Below are positions 55,076 to 64,000 of a stretch of 64,000 nucleotides of DNA, one piece after another. The stretch comes from Tubulanus polymorphus (Eukaryota > Nemertea > Palaeonemertea > Tubulaniformes > Tubulanidae). The stretch is taken from the NCBI RefSeq assembly GCF_964204645.1, contig NC_134030.1:14538447-14602446 (forward strand). The letters run 5' to 3'. The position numbers and the translations under genes are program-made. The notes beneath the pieces are model-generated. The model searched no databases and had not been told where the DNA came from. It saw nothing but the letters and a program-made list of their open reading frames with translations. Every line of letters starts with the position of its first letter. The first letter of the stretch is position 1.

Positions 55076-55502
55076 CTAATTAGTAAACTTATAAGCAACA
55101 AATATAACAATAACAGTTCCGCCTAAAATCCAAATTATTTCATATTTCTGTTGTTCTTTACTTGGGGTATAATAATCTGATAATTTAGGTTTGTATAGAT
55201 GTAATTTTTCTTTATCGGTTACCGCGTTATATAAACTCATTGCATCATCAACTGATTGAAAATCTCTATGTGAAATCTTCTGATCATATAATTCTTTATT
55301 GATGTAATCCATATAGTTTTGTCTTTTTTCTCTATATTCTTCTGCAGCTTTATTATATTTCTCTAACGCTAAGTTATGTCTTCTTTGTTCTCCTAATGAA
55401 CTATTTTTATCAATATGTTTAAATAAATAAACACCACCAGTAAATGCCAGTAAAAGCGTTAACAATTGCCGATCCTATAATAGTTATAATTGCAGAAGCC
55501 AT
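55076..55502 (-). pseudogene. Copy C: ~140-aa membrane protein, 4-base insertion near the start
   Basis: ATG at 55502 begins MASAIITIIGSAIVNAF as in B2, then four extra bases near 55445-55455 shift the frame. The main ORF is open from ~55465 (TGGVYLFKHIDKNSSLGEQR ... IIWILGGTVIVIFVAYKFTN). The B2 copy keeps the N-terminal join but is broken later, so together they outline one two-span membrane protein. Confidence 0.72.
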
Positions 55503-55526
55503 TTATTTAGTAAAATAATTACGCAT

Positions 55527-55748
55527 TTATATGGGAGGAATATATTTTTGTTTTTCCAAATAATCAATTGTTAAATTAGATAAAGTAACTGCTAATGTTA
55601 ATTTTAAAATATCATTTATATCAAATCTATCAACATTAACACTTCCCATTTTGAATACTTTTTTTAATACCATTGAATAACCAACAGTTCCAACTGATAG
55701 TAATGCGCTATTATATAATCCAGTTATTATCCACTTATTCTCACTCAT
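55527..55748 (-). CDS. Copy C: 73-aa membrane protein
   Basis: Intact ortholog of 21655-21876. Hydrophobic N-terminal stretch (WIITGLYNSALLSVGTVGYS), VFKMGSVNVDRFDINDILKL, ending YIPPI. It abuts the upstream gene with no spacer (TAAATG). Unknown function. Confidence 0.73.
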   Translation of the reverse strand: MSENKWIITGLYNSALLSVGTVGYSMVLKKVFKMGSVNVDRFDINDILKLTLAVTLSNLTIDYLEKQKYIPPI

Positions 55749-56090
55749 TTATTTATCAAAAAAATTACTATCATCAAAATATTTAGTTATGTTAGTGATG
55801 ATTAATTCAACATTTATTTCATTACTACTTTGATGATTATCATATATTTTGGATAATATGTTTTTGATATCATCAATAATTCCATCTTCATTTAATTCAT
55901 AATATTCTAAAGGTGATTTAATTAAATCAATTACTTTTTCTGTATTATAATTTTCTTTATCAATCATTGACGCATTGTTAAATGATTTACTTTTTATATC
56001 AGTAATTACATCATTTAGTTTAATTCTCATTTCTTTACCATGTTTAAAATCAAACCCAAAACATATACTCGGTCCAACAGTTATATTCAT
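55749..56090 (-). CDS. Copy C: 113-aa small protein
   Basis: Intact version of the gene deleted in B2. Starts MNITVGPSICFGFDFKHGKE. The C-terminal half is acidic and helical (DGIIDDIKNILSKIYD, SSNEINVELIITNITKYFDD). No motif recognised. Start context TTTTTTTCACTATATAAATG, 17 bases after the minor capsid gene. Confidence 0.7.
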   Translation of the reverse strand: MNITVGPSICFGFDFKHGKEMRIKLNDVITDIKSKSFNNASMIDKENYNTEKVIDLIKSPLEYYELNEDGIIDDIKNILSKIYDNHQSSNEINVELIITNITKYFDDSNFFDK

Positions 56091-56107
56091 TTATATAGTG
56101 AAAAAAA

Positions 56108-56869
56108 TTACTCTCTACATCTTATAACTAATTCATAAATTACAGGGAAATTATTTAAATCAATTAAGTATCCATTATGATTTCTAATTTCTAATCTAAA
56201 ATTATTAAAACGAGGAATGCATGGTTTGAAATCACATTCTGTTAAATTATAATTTATTTGCGTTCCATATTCTTTAACATTCTTCAATGGTAAAATGTTT
56301 AGTAAACCAGAATTACAAGTTATATCTTTAGTTGCTTCGAATGTTTTTGTAGGATCGATTAAATTGCAATAAATATAAAAATGTGTGTAAGGTATTAAGT
56401 TTGGTGTAGTAGCGTCAATATTTGTAAAAGATCTATCTGGAAGAATTCCTAACAGTTTAGCTATAGGTTTTTTTACCATAAATTTATGTTTTTCACTATT
56501 AGACAACCTTATCTTTATTCTATCAGATCTCTCACTTTTTAAAAATCTAATACTAAACCCAGAACTACTACCTAATTTGTGCCAGGCTTTTCTATTAATT
56601 TCTTGTGCCAATGTATCTAAATTATATAACCCTGGTTTTAAATATATATAGACCCATTCATTTTTATTTTTATTAAAAATTAAAAAAGCTCTATGTTCAA
56701 TAGTTTTATTCGATATATTGTAAAAAGAATTACATAAACTTATATTAACTAATTTAAAATCTACACAATTCTTAAATTCTCTATCTAATTGAACTATTAA
56801 ATTATGTGATTTATAATTTGTAAGCCTTCTAGAATCTACAAATATTCTGTATTCTTTTAATTCTACCAT
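56108..56869 (-). CDS. Copy C: minor capsid protein (penton-like, single jelly roll), intact
   Basis: 253 codons. The N-terminal strand pattern (MVELKEYRIFVDSRRLTNYK, FKNCVDFKLVNISLCNSFYN), KPGLYNLDTLAQEINR, the middle KPIAKLLGILPD, the pair FYIYCNLIDPTKTF, and the C-terminal signature FRLEIRNHNGYLIDLNNFPV followed by YELVIRCRE match the Polinton minor capsid/penton protein as I know it. It would occupy capsid vertices beside the double-jelly-roll protein. B2's copy is frameshifted. Confidence 0.82.
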   Translation of the reverse strand: MVELKEYRIFVDSRRLTNYKSHNLIVQLDREFKNCVDFKLVNISLCNSFYNISNKTIEHRAFLIFNKNKNEWVYIYLKPGLYNLDTLAQEINRKAWHKLGSSSGFSIRFLKSERSDRIKIRLSNSEKHKFMVKKPIAKLLGILPDRSFTNIDATTPNLIPYTHFYIYCNLIDPTKTFEATKDITCNSGLLNILPLKNVKEYGTQINYNLTECDFKPCIPRFNNFRLEIRNHNGYLIDLNNFPVIYELVIRCRE

Positions 56870-56886
56870 TTATTTTACATATTTTC

Positions 56887-57240
56887 TCATTCGAAATCTA
56901 TTTCATGGTGCCCTTTTTCATTCTTACCTTTGTATACGAAATAGAAATCACCAGAACATAATTCTTCTAAATCTTCACTTGATAATCTATGAAATCTATC
57001 AGGCAAATATGTTCTGAATTTATATGTATTTCTTTTTAATCCTTCATATTCTAAGTGTATAACTAATTTATCTCCATAGTTATTAGTAACTGTATCAATA
57101 TTTGTAATTAGATATTTCTTATGGATTGTTAATTCTGTTAACTTTTTGAATTTATAATCTACAGATTTTACATTTGTTATATCTTTATTTCTATCTAGAA
57201 ATAATTTGTTGTTCTCACTGTGTGCTTGTTTACTCTCCAT
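56887..57240 (-). CDS. Copy C: conserved 117-aa protein next to polB
   Basis: Intact; four or so residue differences from 20236-20589. Strand-rich with KYLITNIDTVTNNYGDKLVI and DFYFVYKGKNEKGHHEIDF. It lies 30 bases downstream of polB on the same strand. A single-stranded-DNA-binding or replication accessory role is a guess from fold pattern and position. Confidence 0.75.
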   Translation of the reverse strand: MESKQAHSENNKLFLDRNKDITNVKSVDYKFKKLTELTIHKKYLITNIDTVTNNYGDKLVIHLEYEGLKRNTYKFRTYLPDRFHRLSSEDLEELCSGDFYFVYKGKNEKGHHEIDFE

Positions 57241-57269
57241 TTTAATAACATATTTTTATTAAAATTTGA

Positions 57270-60200
57270 TTAACACGTTAGAATTCTTTTCATTATCTCG
57301 ATCTCTTTTGTTTCTTCTCTTTTAAATTTTAAGTATTCATCTAAATTACAACCATAAGCAACTGTATGAATTCCATCATCCCGAATATATCTTTTATCAT
57401 CAAATGGGTTTAGACTTATCTTTTCAATTTCTTCAATAAACATTTCATGATCTTCAGATCTTAAACATCTCATCTTATGTTTGCTAACTTCTTCATTGAA
57501 TATACAATTGATGTAATCTTTGAAATGAATATTCTTTTCTACTACATTTTTGGTTATTCCTTTTAACTTTTTAGCTTCATGTTCTTTAGTTTTATATGAA
57601 TACATTTTAGATCGAATACCTATGAATTCAATCATTTCTTCACCACCTAATTCATCTTTGAATTTACCGGGAACTTTTTTATTATCATTGCTAAACAATT
57701 CATGATCTTGAGGATAGTTACTAAAATCAAAATGATGTTTTAATGTTTTTAAATCATCAGTTATGTTATCAGTTTTTATCTTTAATATGTAACTGTCAGT
57801 ATCAAAATATAATATTTCTATATGTTTTTCTCCAAAAAGTGGTTGTAATACATTATAATAGAATTCATACATTAGTAATTTTGATAATTCTAAAACTGAA
57901 GCGCCAACATAGATTGGTTTATTAAATTTCATTGATGTTCTTCTCACCTTAACTGCGGCTAAATTTTCATCAAATATTCTGTTACCAATGAACTTAGGAT
58001 ATGATTGTAAATGCCTTATCCTTTTACCATTACTGACTAACTCAATATCATTTCTATTTCTAATATTTTCACAAGTCTTACCATAGAATGCATTATTCAT
58101 TAACTTGAAGAAATCTTTCTCGAAATCAGTTTTAGCTTCAGTTCTCTGTTTGGGGTTAAAATCTATATATTTTTCTAACCACTTAGATTGACTAAACGAA
58201 ATATATCTATGTACTTTTTTTAGAACCATTCCTTGATTCAAATAAAACTTTAACATTCTATAATGTACTACATAATTATATTTATCTTCTTGAGTTACCA
58301 TTAACTTTTCTGTATGAATATGATTTTCGGGTTTAATTCTTTTTTGGTAATTTGATAATTCTTCATGAGTTACAGTTTTATGTTCTGGACAGTAAGCTAG
58401 ATTTCTAGATTTAAATTTAATATGTTCAGGATATTCTAAATCTACAACAAAGAAGTAACCAGTATCTGAATCATCTGCAATATCTAGGATTCTTTTCTTC
58501 CAATCAAATTTATCATTTTTTTCATTCTGTAAAACTTCAGTTAATTCAAATACTCCATAAGGTTGTGGTTCCATCATTGCCCAACCATACAAATTATTTG
58601 CATCTATATATAATAACTTATATCCAGGGTTATCATGTACATTGAAATATCTATCACCTAATACACCTGAAACACCTCCTCTTATAGATTTTTCAAATAA
58701 TAGTAATTGATCTATATTTGTTAACAAATCCATTTTTATATTTGTAAATTTTAATCCACAATCCCATGTTAAACCTGGTGATGAATAACAATGACAAGGA
58801 TCAATGTTAAAATATTTTAGGTTTACATCTCTAAACCTTTCGAATATATCGGTTAATAATAATACATCTGATTTTAAATATAAATATACTAATTGCCCAT
58901 GATTTTCTATTTTGAAATGATTCCAAATATTCAATGTTCTATTATAGACTTCATCTTTAACATATTCATTTTTTAATTCATCATAGAATTGTTCTTTTAA
59001 TAATTCAGTTATATTGAAATCATTATGTGATTTATAAAATGAATATGGAATTTCGCCTTTATATCTCATTAATTGAAAATCATCATTATTTGGGTAGTGT
59101 TGCTTTAATATTTTTAATTCATCATCAACTAATGATTTTGATAAGTTATCTAATGAACTATTTAAAAATCTATATGAATCTATAAATCTTAAACACCCAA
59201 ATTGGAATGATATATAATTCTCAGATGTTTTAGCTAACATTCTAAATTTATAAGTTGGTATTTTATCTTTTGATCTATTTGAATTTAATCTTTCTATTTC
59301 ATTATTAATTTCTTCTATTTTATGACATAACTGTTTGATAAATAAATGTGCATCATATCCTGATAGATTATGAAATATAACTGGTACAAAGTTAATTTTC
59401 TTAGCTTGTAAGTTACAATTCTCATGCGCAGCGCCTCTAAACTTTCCATTCAAATGATCATGGTCTCTTACTTTTTTATCTTTATAATTAAATATCTTTT
59501 CACAATAATAACATTTATCTGCAAACGCAAATGCTTCTTTATCTTCTTCTGTCATTATAATTTCTATATTTGTATTCAATAATTTACTAAATCTTATTTC
59601 ATATTCAATTAATAAGTCACAAAAATGATTGATAACATTTTCATTTCTGTAATGATAATATTCACTTTCAATTAGTTCTGGATAATCAGATTTAATATAT
59701 AACCCGAAAGCTGCAGCTGATTGATGAATCTTTTTAATAGTATTTGTTTTTGGTGGTTCATCTGAAAAATCATTTTCATTAGAATTTAATTTCCTTCTTT
59801 TATAATATATTTCTTTTCTATCTTGATCAGTTAATTCTTTATTTAATGATTCAAAATCTCCATATATAACAAATGGTACTTTATTTTTGTAATCATATTT
59901 TTTGAATTCTAATATTTTATCTTTTTCATTTGGTAAAACTAATTTACAATAATCATGATTTTCACATAATTGTTTATGATTTAATAATGCACTTTCATTA
60001 CTGAATCTATGTAAACATTTTCTACATAGATATATTTTACGAGTGTGATCATTTTCTGATTTAAAAAATAAATCGATTTGTTTAATCCACATATAATGAT
60101 TCTCATAATATAGTATATCTATAACATCATTTGAATCATAATCTTTTGATAGATATAAAGGTTCTAATGTATAATGTTTTATATTGTTACCTTTTGTATT

Positions 60201-61303
60201 TGGTAATTTGATTAAATCAAATACATTTATTCTTAAATTATTATCTCTTTCTATCTTTGGGACGTTTTTAATTCTAACAGGATACTTATCTATCTTATAA
60301 TTATTTTCAAATGGTTTATAATGAGTTAATCTACAAATATTATAAGTTGCAGGATGTAAACAACTTATTATAGTCCATAGTAAACATTTATCATCAAAAT
60401 TGTGTACATTTATTGCAGCATTAGTTTTAAATGGTAGTTTGATATAACTCGATGCTTCAATATCTGGTTCTTTATAATATGATACATTATTTTCATCTAT
60501 TGGTTTTGATTTAGTTAACTTATTATATTTTGTGTTATAAACATGTAAAGTCATAAATATTATCTCATCAAATGTTAAACCAGATCCTTCAAAATATTTC
60601 TCTTCTATTTTAGTTTTTACTTCATTATAACATTTATCTAATTTATCATCTATATGTTGTTTAGATATAATATGTTGTGAATGAGAATTTATATTATATA
60701 TTGGTTTATCTTCAGATTTTATGAATTTAACTTTAGAAGATATACTTATTTTAGGATATTCAACAGCAGTTATTATTTTTATTATATCTTTCATATTTTC
60801 TAAATGTTTTTTATTTTCTTCTAATGTTTTTCCTTTATGAAATTTAAACTCGATAGCTGCTGGACCAATATCACTTTTAAATGCTTCGGTTATCTCTATA
60901 TCTTTTTTATTATCTAATGAATTAATATATTTTCTTACATCTTCCATGTATGGTCTTTTATTGTTTAATTTATTTTTTATGCTTTTAATTGTCTTCTGTT
61001 TCTTATTGTTATCATTATCAAAATAATCTTCACCTAAAATATCATTATTCTTATTTCTAATATGACTTATAGATTTTAAATGTTCTTTAAAATATCTTTT
61101 ATCACTGAATGATTGATTACATGTATTACATTTATATGTTTCTTTTTCATTCTTTAATTCTTCTAATTTAGTTTCTAATATATCATCTTTATATTCTAGT
61201 TTCAATTTATTCTCTAAATGTATTTAGTTTTATTGTGTCTTGCTTTTTGGGATTTATCTATATTGATATTACATGTTGGACAGTAGTACTTATTTGCTTC
61301 CAT
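57270..61303 (-). pseudogene. polB: Copy C: protein-primed family B DNA polymerase, nearly intact (one frameshift at codon ~30)
   Basis: Start ATG at 61303. One base is missing in codon ~30 (61226-61232), inside the TIR-encoded zinc finger; the rest is open for 1311 codons. Counting from the ORF start at 61205: C2H2 finger C26/C29/H42/H48; Polinton-specific N-terminal region with NFDDKCLLWTIISCLHP and HYMWIKQIDLF (Cys...His, possibly protease-like, unproven); another CRKCLHRF finger; Exo I YGDFES (~450), Exo II SGYDAHL (~617), Exo III LKSDVLLLTD (~778); Pol A YIDANNLYGWAM (~867), Pol B NNAFYGKTCEN (~1037), Pol C YFDTDSY (~1135). It replicates the element from its ends by protein priming, by family analogy. 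A product starting at 61205 would lack only the first finger. Confidence 0.93.
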
Positions 61304-61650
61304 TTTAATACTAAATGTTTTATTAAAAGTGATTTTAGAAGTTATTCATTTATATTTCATTCATATATATGAATATTTTAAGAGTAACAGGGAATATGTT
61401 GTTTCAGGGTAAAGGTTGAATGGTCGAGTTCATTAAAAACAAAACATTAAAAGTAATTTAAAACTATAATATATTTTCATAACCGTGTACATTTCAGTTG
61501 AATAATAGAACAATTATTATCATTTGAATATATTTGATTATATGAATGTGTGTATTGTAAATAAATCAATTGGTCGCGGAGCGGAGCGGTAGCGAAGTGG
61601 AGCGACCAATTGATTTATTTACAATACACACATTCATATAATCAAATATA
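61191..61650. repeat. Copy C right terminal inverted repeat, truncated
   Basis: Inverse of 42436-42926. Inner part with polB codons 1-38, then GAATATTTTAAG and the palindrome from 61383 (AGTAACAGGGAATATG) through the GC-rich core (GGTCGCGGAGCGGAGCGG, ~61573-61617), stopping at 61650 in the distal arm. The outermost ~100 bases and the true terminus are lost at the junction with palindromic repeats. Confidence 0.8.
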
Positions 61651-61656
61651 TATATA

Positions 61657-62069
61657 TACGGAAGCGATAAAGGGCCTCGAGTTGTTGCGTTCAAACTCGA
61701 CAAGTCGCCATATTTATGTCGATATATCGCGATATATCGCGTCAAGTCCACATGAATATGTCTACATATCGTGACGTTTTCACAACAAATTTCGCTTTTT
61801 TGCTCATTTTCCACGGGACAAACCGTCATTTGAAGACATGTCTAAATGAGGACGCTAGTAATATGACGACTGAGTTTTAAGTCGTCATGAATATGTCGAC
61901 GTGTCGCAAGAAAAATGGTCGAGAAAACGAAATATGTCGTCAAGATGTCACAATATATCGACATATTCATGTCGACTTGACGCGATATATCGCGGTATGT
62001 CGAAATAAATATGGCGACTTGTCAAGTTGGAACGCGACATCTCGAGGCCCCTTATCGCTTCCTTAGCTT
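61657..62069. mobile_element. Palindromic MITE-like element 1
   Basis: Starts TACGGAAGCGATAAAGGGCC and ends GGCCCCTTATCGCTTCCTTA. The interior is full of nested GTCGAC/CGATATATCG palindromes. ORFs across it are periodicity artefacts. It abuts the truncated right TIR of copy C. Confidence 0.7.
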
Positions 62070-62149
62070 TTGAATAATTAGGCCAATTAATAACGTAATA
62101 AAGACTTATGCTTTTGCCTATTTTGAAGTCGATTAATCTGATATAGTAC

Positions 62150-62292
62150 GGAAGCGATAAAGGGCCTCGAGTTGTCGCGTTCAAACTCGACAAGTCGCCA
62201 TATTTATGTCGATATATCGCGATATATCGCATCAAGTCAACATAAATATGTTGACATATCGTGACGTTTTGACGACTTGAAACTCAGTCGTC
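62150..62292. mobile_element. Palindromic MITE-like element 3, split by element 2
   Basis: TACGGAAGCGATAAAGGGCC start at ~62150 with the same interior, interrupted at 62292 by element 2 and resuming at 62709 (GTCGTCATATCACTGG), then fading without the expected far terminus. Confidence 0.6.
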
Positions 62293-62708
62293 TACGGAAG
62301 CGATAAGGGGCCTCGAGATGTCGCGTTCCAACTCGACAAGTCGCCATATTTATGTCGACATACCGCGATATATCGCGTCAAGTCGACATGAATATGTCGA
62401 TATATCGTGACGTTTTGACGACATATTTCGTTTTCACGACCACTTTCCTCGCGACAAGTCGACATATTCATGACGACTTACAACTCAGTCGTCATATCAC
62501 TGGTGTCCTCATCTTGCATTTAGACATGTCTTCAAATGACGGCTTGTCCCGTGGAAAATGGGCGAAAAAGCGAAATTTGTCGTGAAAACGTCACGATATG
62601 TCGACATATTCATGTCGACTTGACGCGATATATCGCGATATGTCGACATAAATATGACGACTTGTCAAGCTGGAACGCGACATCTCGAGGCCCTTTATCG
62701 CTTCCGTA
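62293..62708. mobile_element. Palindromic MITE-like element 2 (416 bp) with 6-bp target duplication
   Basis: Termini TACGGAAGCGATAAGGGGCC and GGCCCTTTATCGCTTCCGTA. GTCGTC flanks both ends (62287-62292, 62709-62714). The empty site (CTCAGTCGTCATATCACTGG) is readable within this element itself at ~62484, confirming insertion of one copy into another. Confidence 0.8.
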
Positions 62709-62960
62709 GTCGTCATATCACTGGCGTCCTCATCTTTCAGCAACGCCAGTCACATGGAGTCGTACGTGTTCTACTTTCTGCGACGCGACACGACTGTCAC
62801 AACCAACCGACGCGCTCTTGCGACTGGCAGAAACTAGTCGCACGCAATCGTATTGCAACCGACTTGCACCGAAACTTGCGGTGCAACGCGAGGATCGCAT
62901 CGTGTCACAAGACCAACCTACGTCCGGATTTAAGTTACTGCGGAGCACCAGAAATATTTT
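62709..62960. repeat. Inverted-repeat-rich host sequence
   Basis: Contains many GCGAC/GTCGC and TTGCACC/GGTGCAA motifs (CGACTTGCACCGAAACTTGC, GGTGCAACGCG), giving overlapping ORFs on both strands that I do not accept as genes. Confidence 0.5.
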
Positions 62961-63490
62961 TTTTTTCGTTCAAAAGACCTTTCGCTTGAAAATTCTTTCG
63001 TTGGAACAAAATTTATTTCGTTCGAACCAATAATATTCTTTACGATTGAACCAATTTGAAAAAATCGTAAGAACAAAGTTGAACAAACTTTTTTTTGTCC
63101 AAACGAAAGTTTTTTCGTTCGAACAATCGTTCAATTGAACAGAATCTTTTTTAATTTGAACAGAATTTTCTTGTCAGAACATTAAGTTTTTCGTTCGAGC
63201 AAGTATATTGAAAAAAGTTTTTTCTCCGAACCGAAAGTATGAACTATTTCGTTCAATTGAACAGAATTGTTTTCATTCAAACATTCGTTTGAAAAAATTG
63301 TTTTCGCCCGACCAAATTTTCTTGCCGGGACTAAAAATTTTTCATTTCAACAATAAACATAGCTTTTTATTTGAACACATTTTTTGTCAGAATGAAGAAA
63401 ATTTTTGGTTCAAGCAAAAAGCGTATTGTTCGATCAAACAGAATTATTTTCATTCGAACAAGATTTTCTTGTTGGAACATTAAGTTTTTT
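62961..63490. repeat. Degenerate tandem repeat with TTCGTTCGAAC and TTGAACAGAATTTTCTTG motifs
   Basis: At least eight imperfect units of ~60-70 bases alternate TTTTTCGTTCGAAC, CAATTGAACAGAAT and TTTTCTTGTCGGAAC-type blocks. The ORF at 63208-63483 follows the periodicity. Confidence 0.65.
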
Positions 63491-64000
63491 GGTCGAACAG
63501 CGTGTTAAGGTCGATTTGGAAATTTACTCGGTCTGGTATATGTTGGATTAATGTGTATGTTATTTGTCAGGACATTAAACAGAAGACAACTTAGGATAGA
63601 CTTTGCGTGACTCCACTAGTTTGACCGACTTATTCCAAGATGAGGCGTTCCGTTGATTTTGGCTACAAGTTTTCGTTCAGAGATAACTGCTGAGCCATTT
63701 GGGCGACCTATCATTGATACTGTTTCCTAATAGCCTGTTTAGTAATGGCTGATGTTGTGCCTTATCAAATGCTTCGTCGAAATCCACCGTTGAACAGGAT
63801 TCTAAGACTGTGCAGAAAACCCGTTATCGCTGCTTTGCAGCTATATTTAATATCTATTATGCAAGAATATTTATTGATGGTTTTACTGCAATGATTTCTT
63901 GATATTTTTTAGATTAGATGAAAGTCACAAGGAAAACGAAAGTCACAAGGAGAACGAAAGTCACCAGGTTTACGATGATGATGATGATGATGACGATGAC
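63491..64000. other. Host non-coding sequence to window end
   Basis: No gene seen. 63814-63850 (AAACCCGTTATCGCTGCTTTG...) repeats the motif at 24418-24456 and includes the small hairpin GCTGCTTTGCAGC. 63925-63968 has three GAAAGTCACAAGG-like repeats. A GAT/GAC trinucleotide microsatellite starts at 63973. Confidence 0.55.

Larger units (their letters stand above)
42436..61650. mobile_element. Copy C: near-complete Polinton/Maverick element
   Basis: ~19.2 kb, ~17.7 kb without a later 1.5-kb insertion: a normal Polinton size. Its TIR begins AG. It contains retroviral-type integrase, packaging ATPase, double- and single-jelly-roll capsid genes and protein-primed PolB, the hallmark Polinton set, in two convergent arms. 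The right TIR is truncated at 61650 and the left flank is minisatellite, so the expected 6-bp target duplication cannot be tested. Several genes are broken (HNH, integrase, zinc-finger, tail-anchored protein, polB codon ~30). Confidence 0.9.

Noticed and set aside
62352-63483. Several 70-110-codon ORFs on both strands at the right edge
   Set aside because: They lie in palindromic or degenerate repeats and mirror one another; no conserved domain or codon pattern.

Overview
The window looks like nuclear DNA of a multicellular eukaryote, most likely a marine invertebrate; I cannot name the species. The evidence is very low gene density between the elements, many palindromic MITE-like repeats, minisatellites, a large tandem duplication, and several copies of a Polinton/Maverick (adintovirus-like) DNA transposon. 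All three stop codons are used, and the in-frame stops fall at different places in different copies. This fits decay under the standard code rather than recoding.

Layout. (1) 1-10867: Polinton copy A, its left part outside the window. It carries structural genes on + (1-4710) and integrase/ATPase-side genes on - (5116-10381), and ends in a terminal inverted repeat (TIR) with a terminal palindrome. (2) 10868-16431: copy B1, an older fragment (HNH, 202-aa protein, membrane protein, integrase, ATPase, a divergent zinc-finger-slot gene, end of the capsid gene). (3) 16432-23987: copy B2, the polymerase half of another copy. Its terminus begins inside B1's capsid gene, so the copies are nested. (4) 23988-42435: non-coding host DNA dominated by a ~8 kb tandem duplication, two 1.76-kb foldback elements, a MITE, ~120-bp tandem repeats and a 31-bp minisatellite. 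(5) 42436-61650: copy C, nearly complete (~19.2 kb including a 1.5-kb later insertion). (6) 61651-64000: nested palindromic repeats and degenerate repeats.

Composite gene map of the element, from C. Left arm, +: TIR-encoded zinc-finger mini-ORF, HNH endonuclease, variable cargo slot, 202-aa protein, small membrane protein, chromodomain integrase, FtsK/HerA-type packaging ATPase. A palindromic intergenic hairpin follows. Right arm, -: zinc-finger protein, double-jelly-roll major capsid protein (in two overlapping ORFs), coiled-coil/membrane protein, ~450-aa tail-anchored protein, four small proteins (three of them membrane-type), single-jelly-roll minor capsid (penton-like) protein, 117-aa protein, protein-primed family B DNA polymerase. 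Integrase plus PolB supports self-synthesising transposition, and ATPase plus both capsid proteins supports virion formation. No copy here is intact: each carries stops, frameshifts or deletions, usually at different places.

Most interesting points: the TIR reaches into the first 38 codons of polB, so the opposite end carries a second polB start fused in frame to an HNH tail; the termini are long palindromes; copy A's cargo gene lies downstream of a cluster of heat-shock-element and UPRE-like sites; nearly every gene start sits in a T-tract + TAAATAAATG/TATATAAATG context that resembles poxvirus late promoters; and the capsid reading frame breaks at the same spot in two copies with different local sequence.
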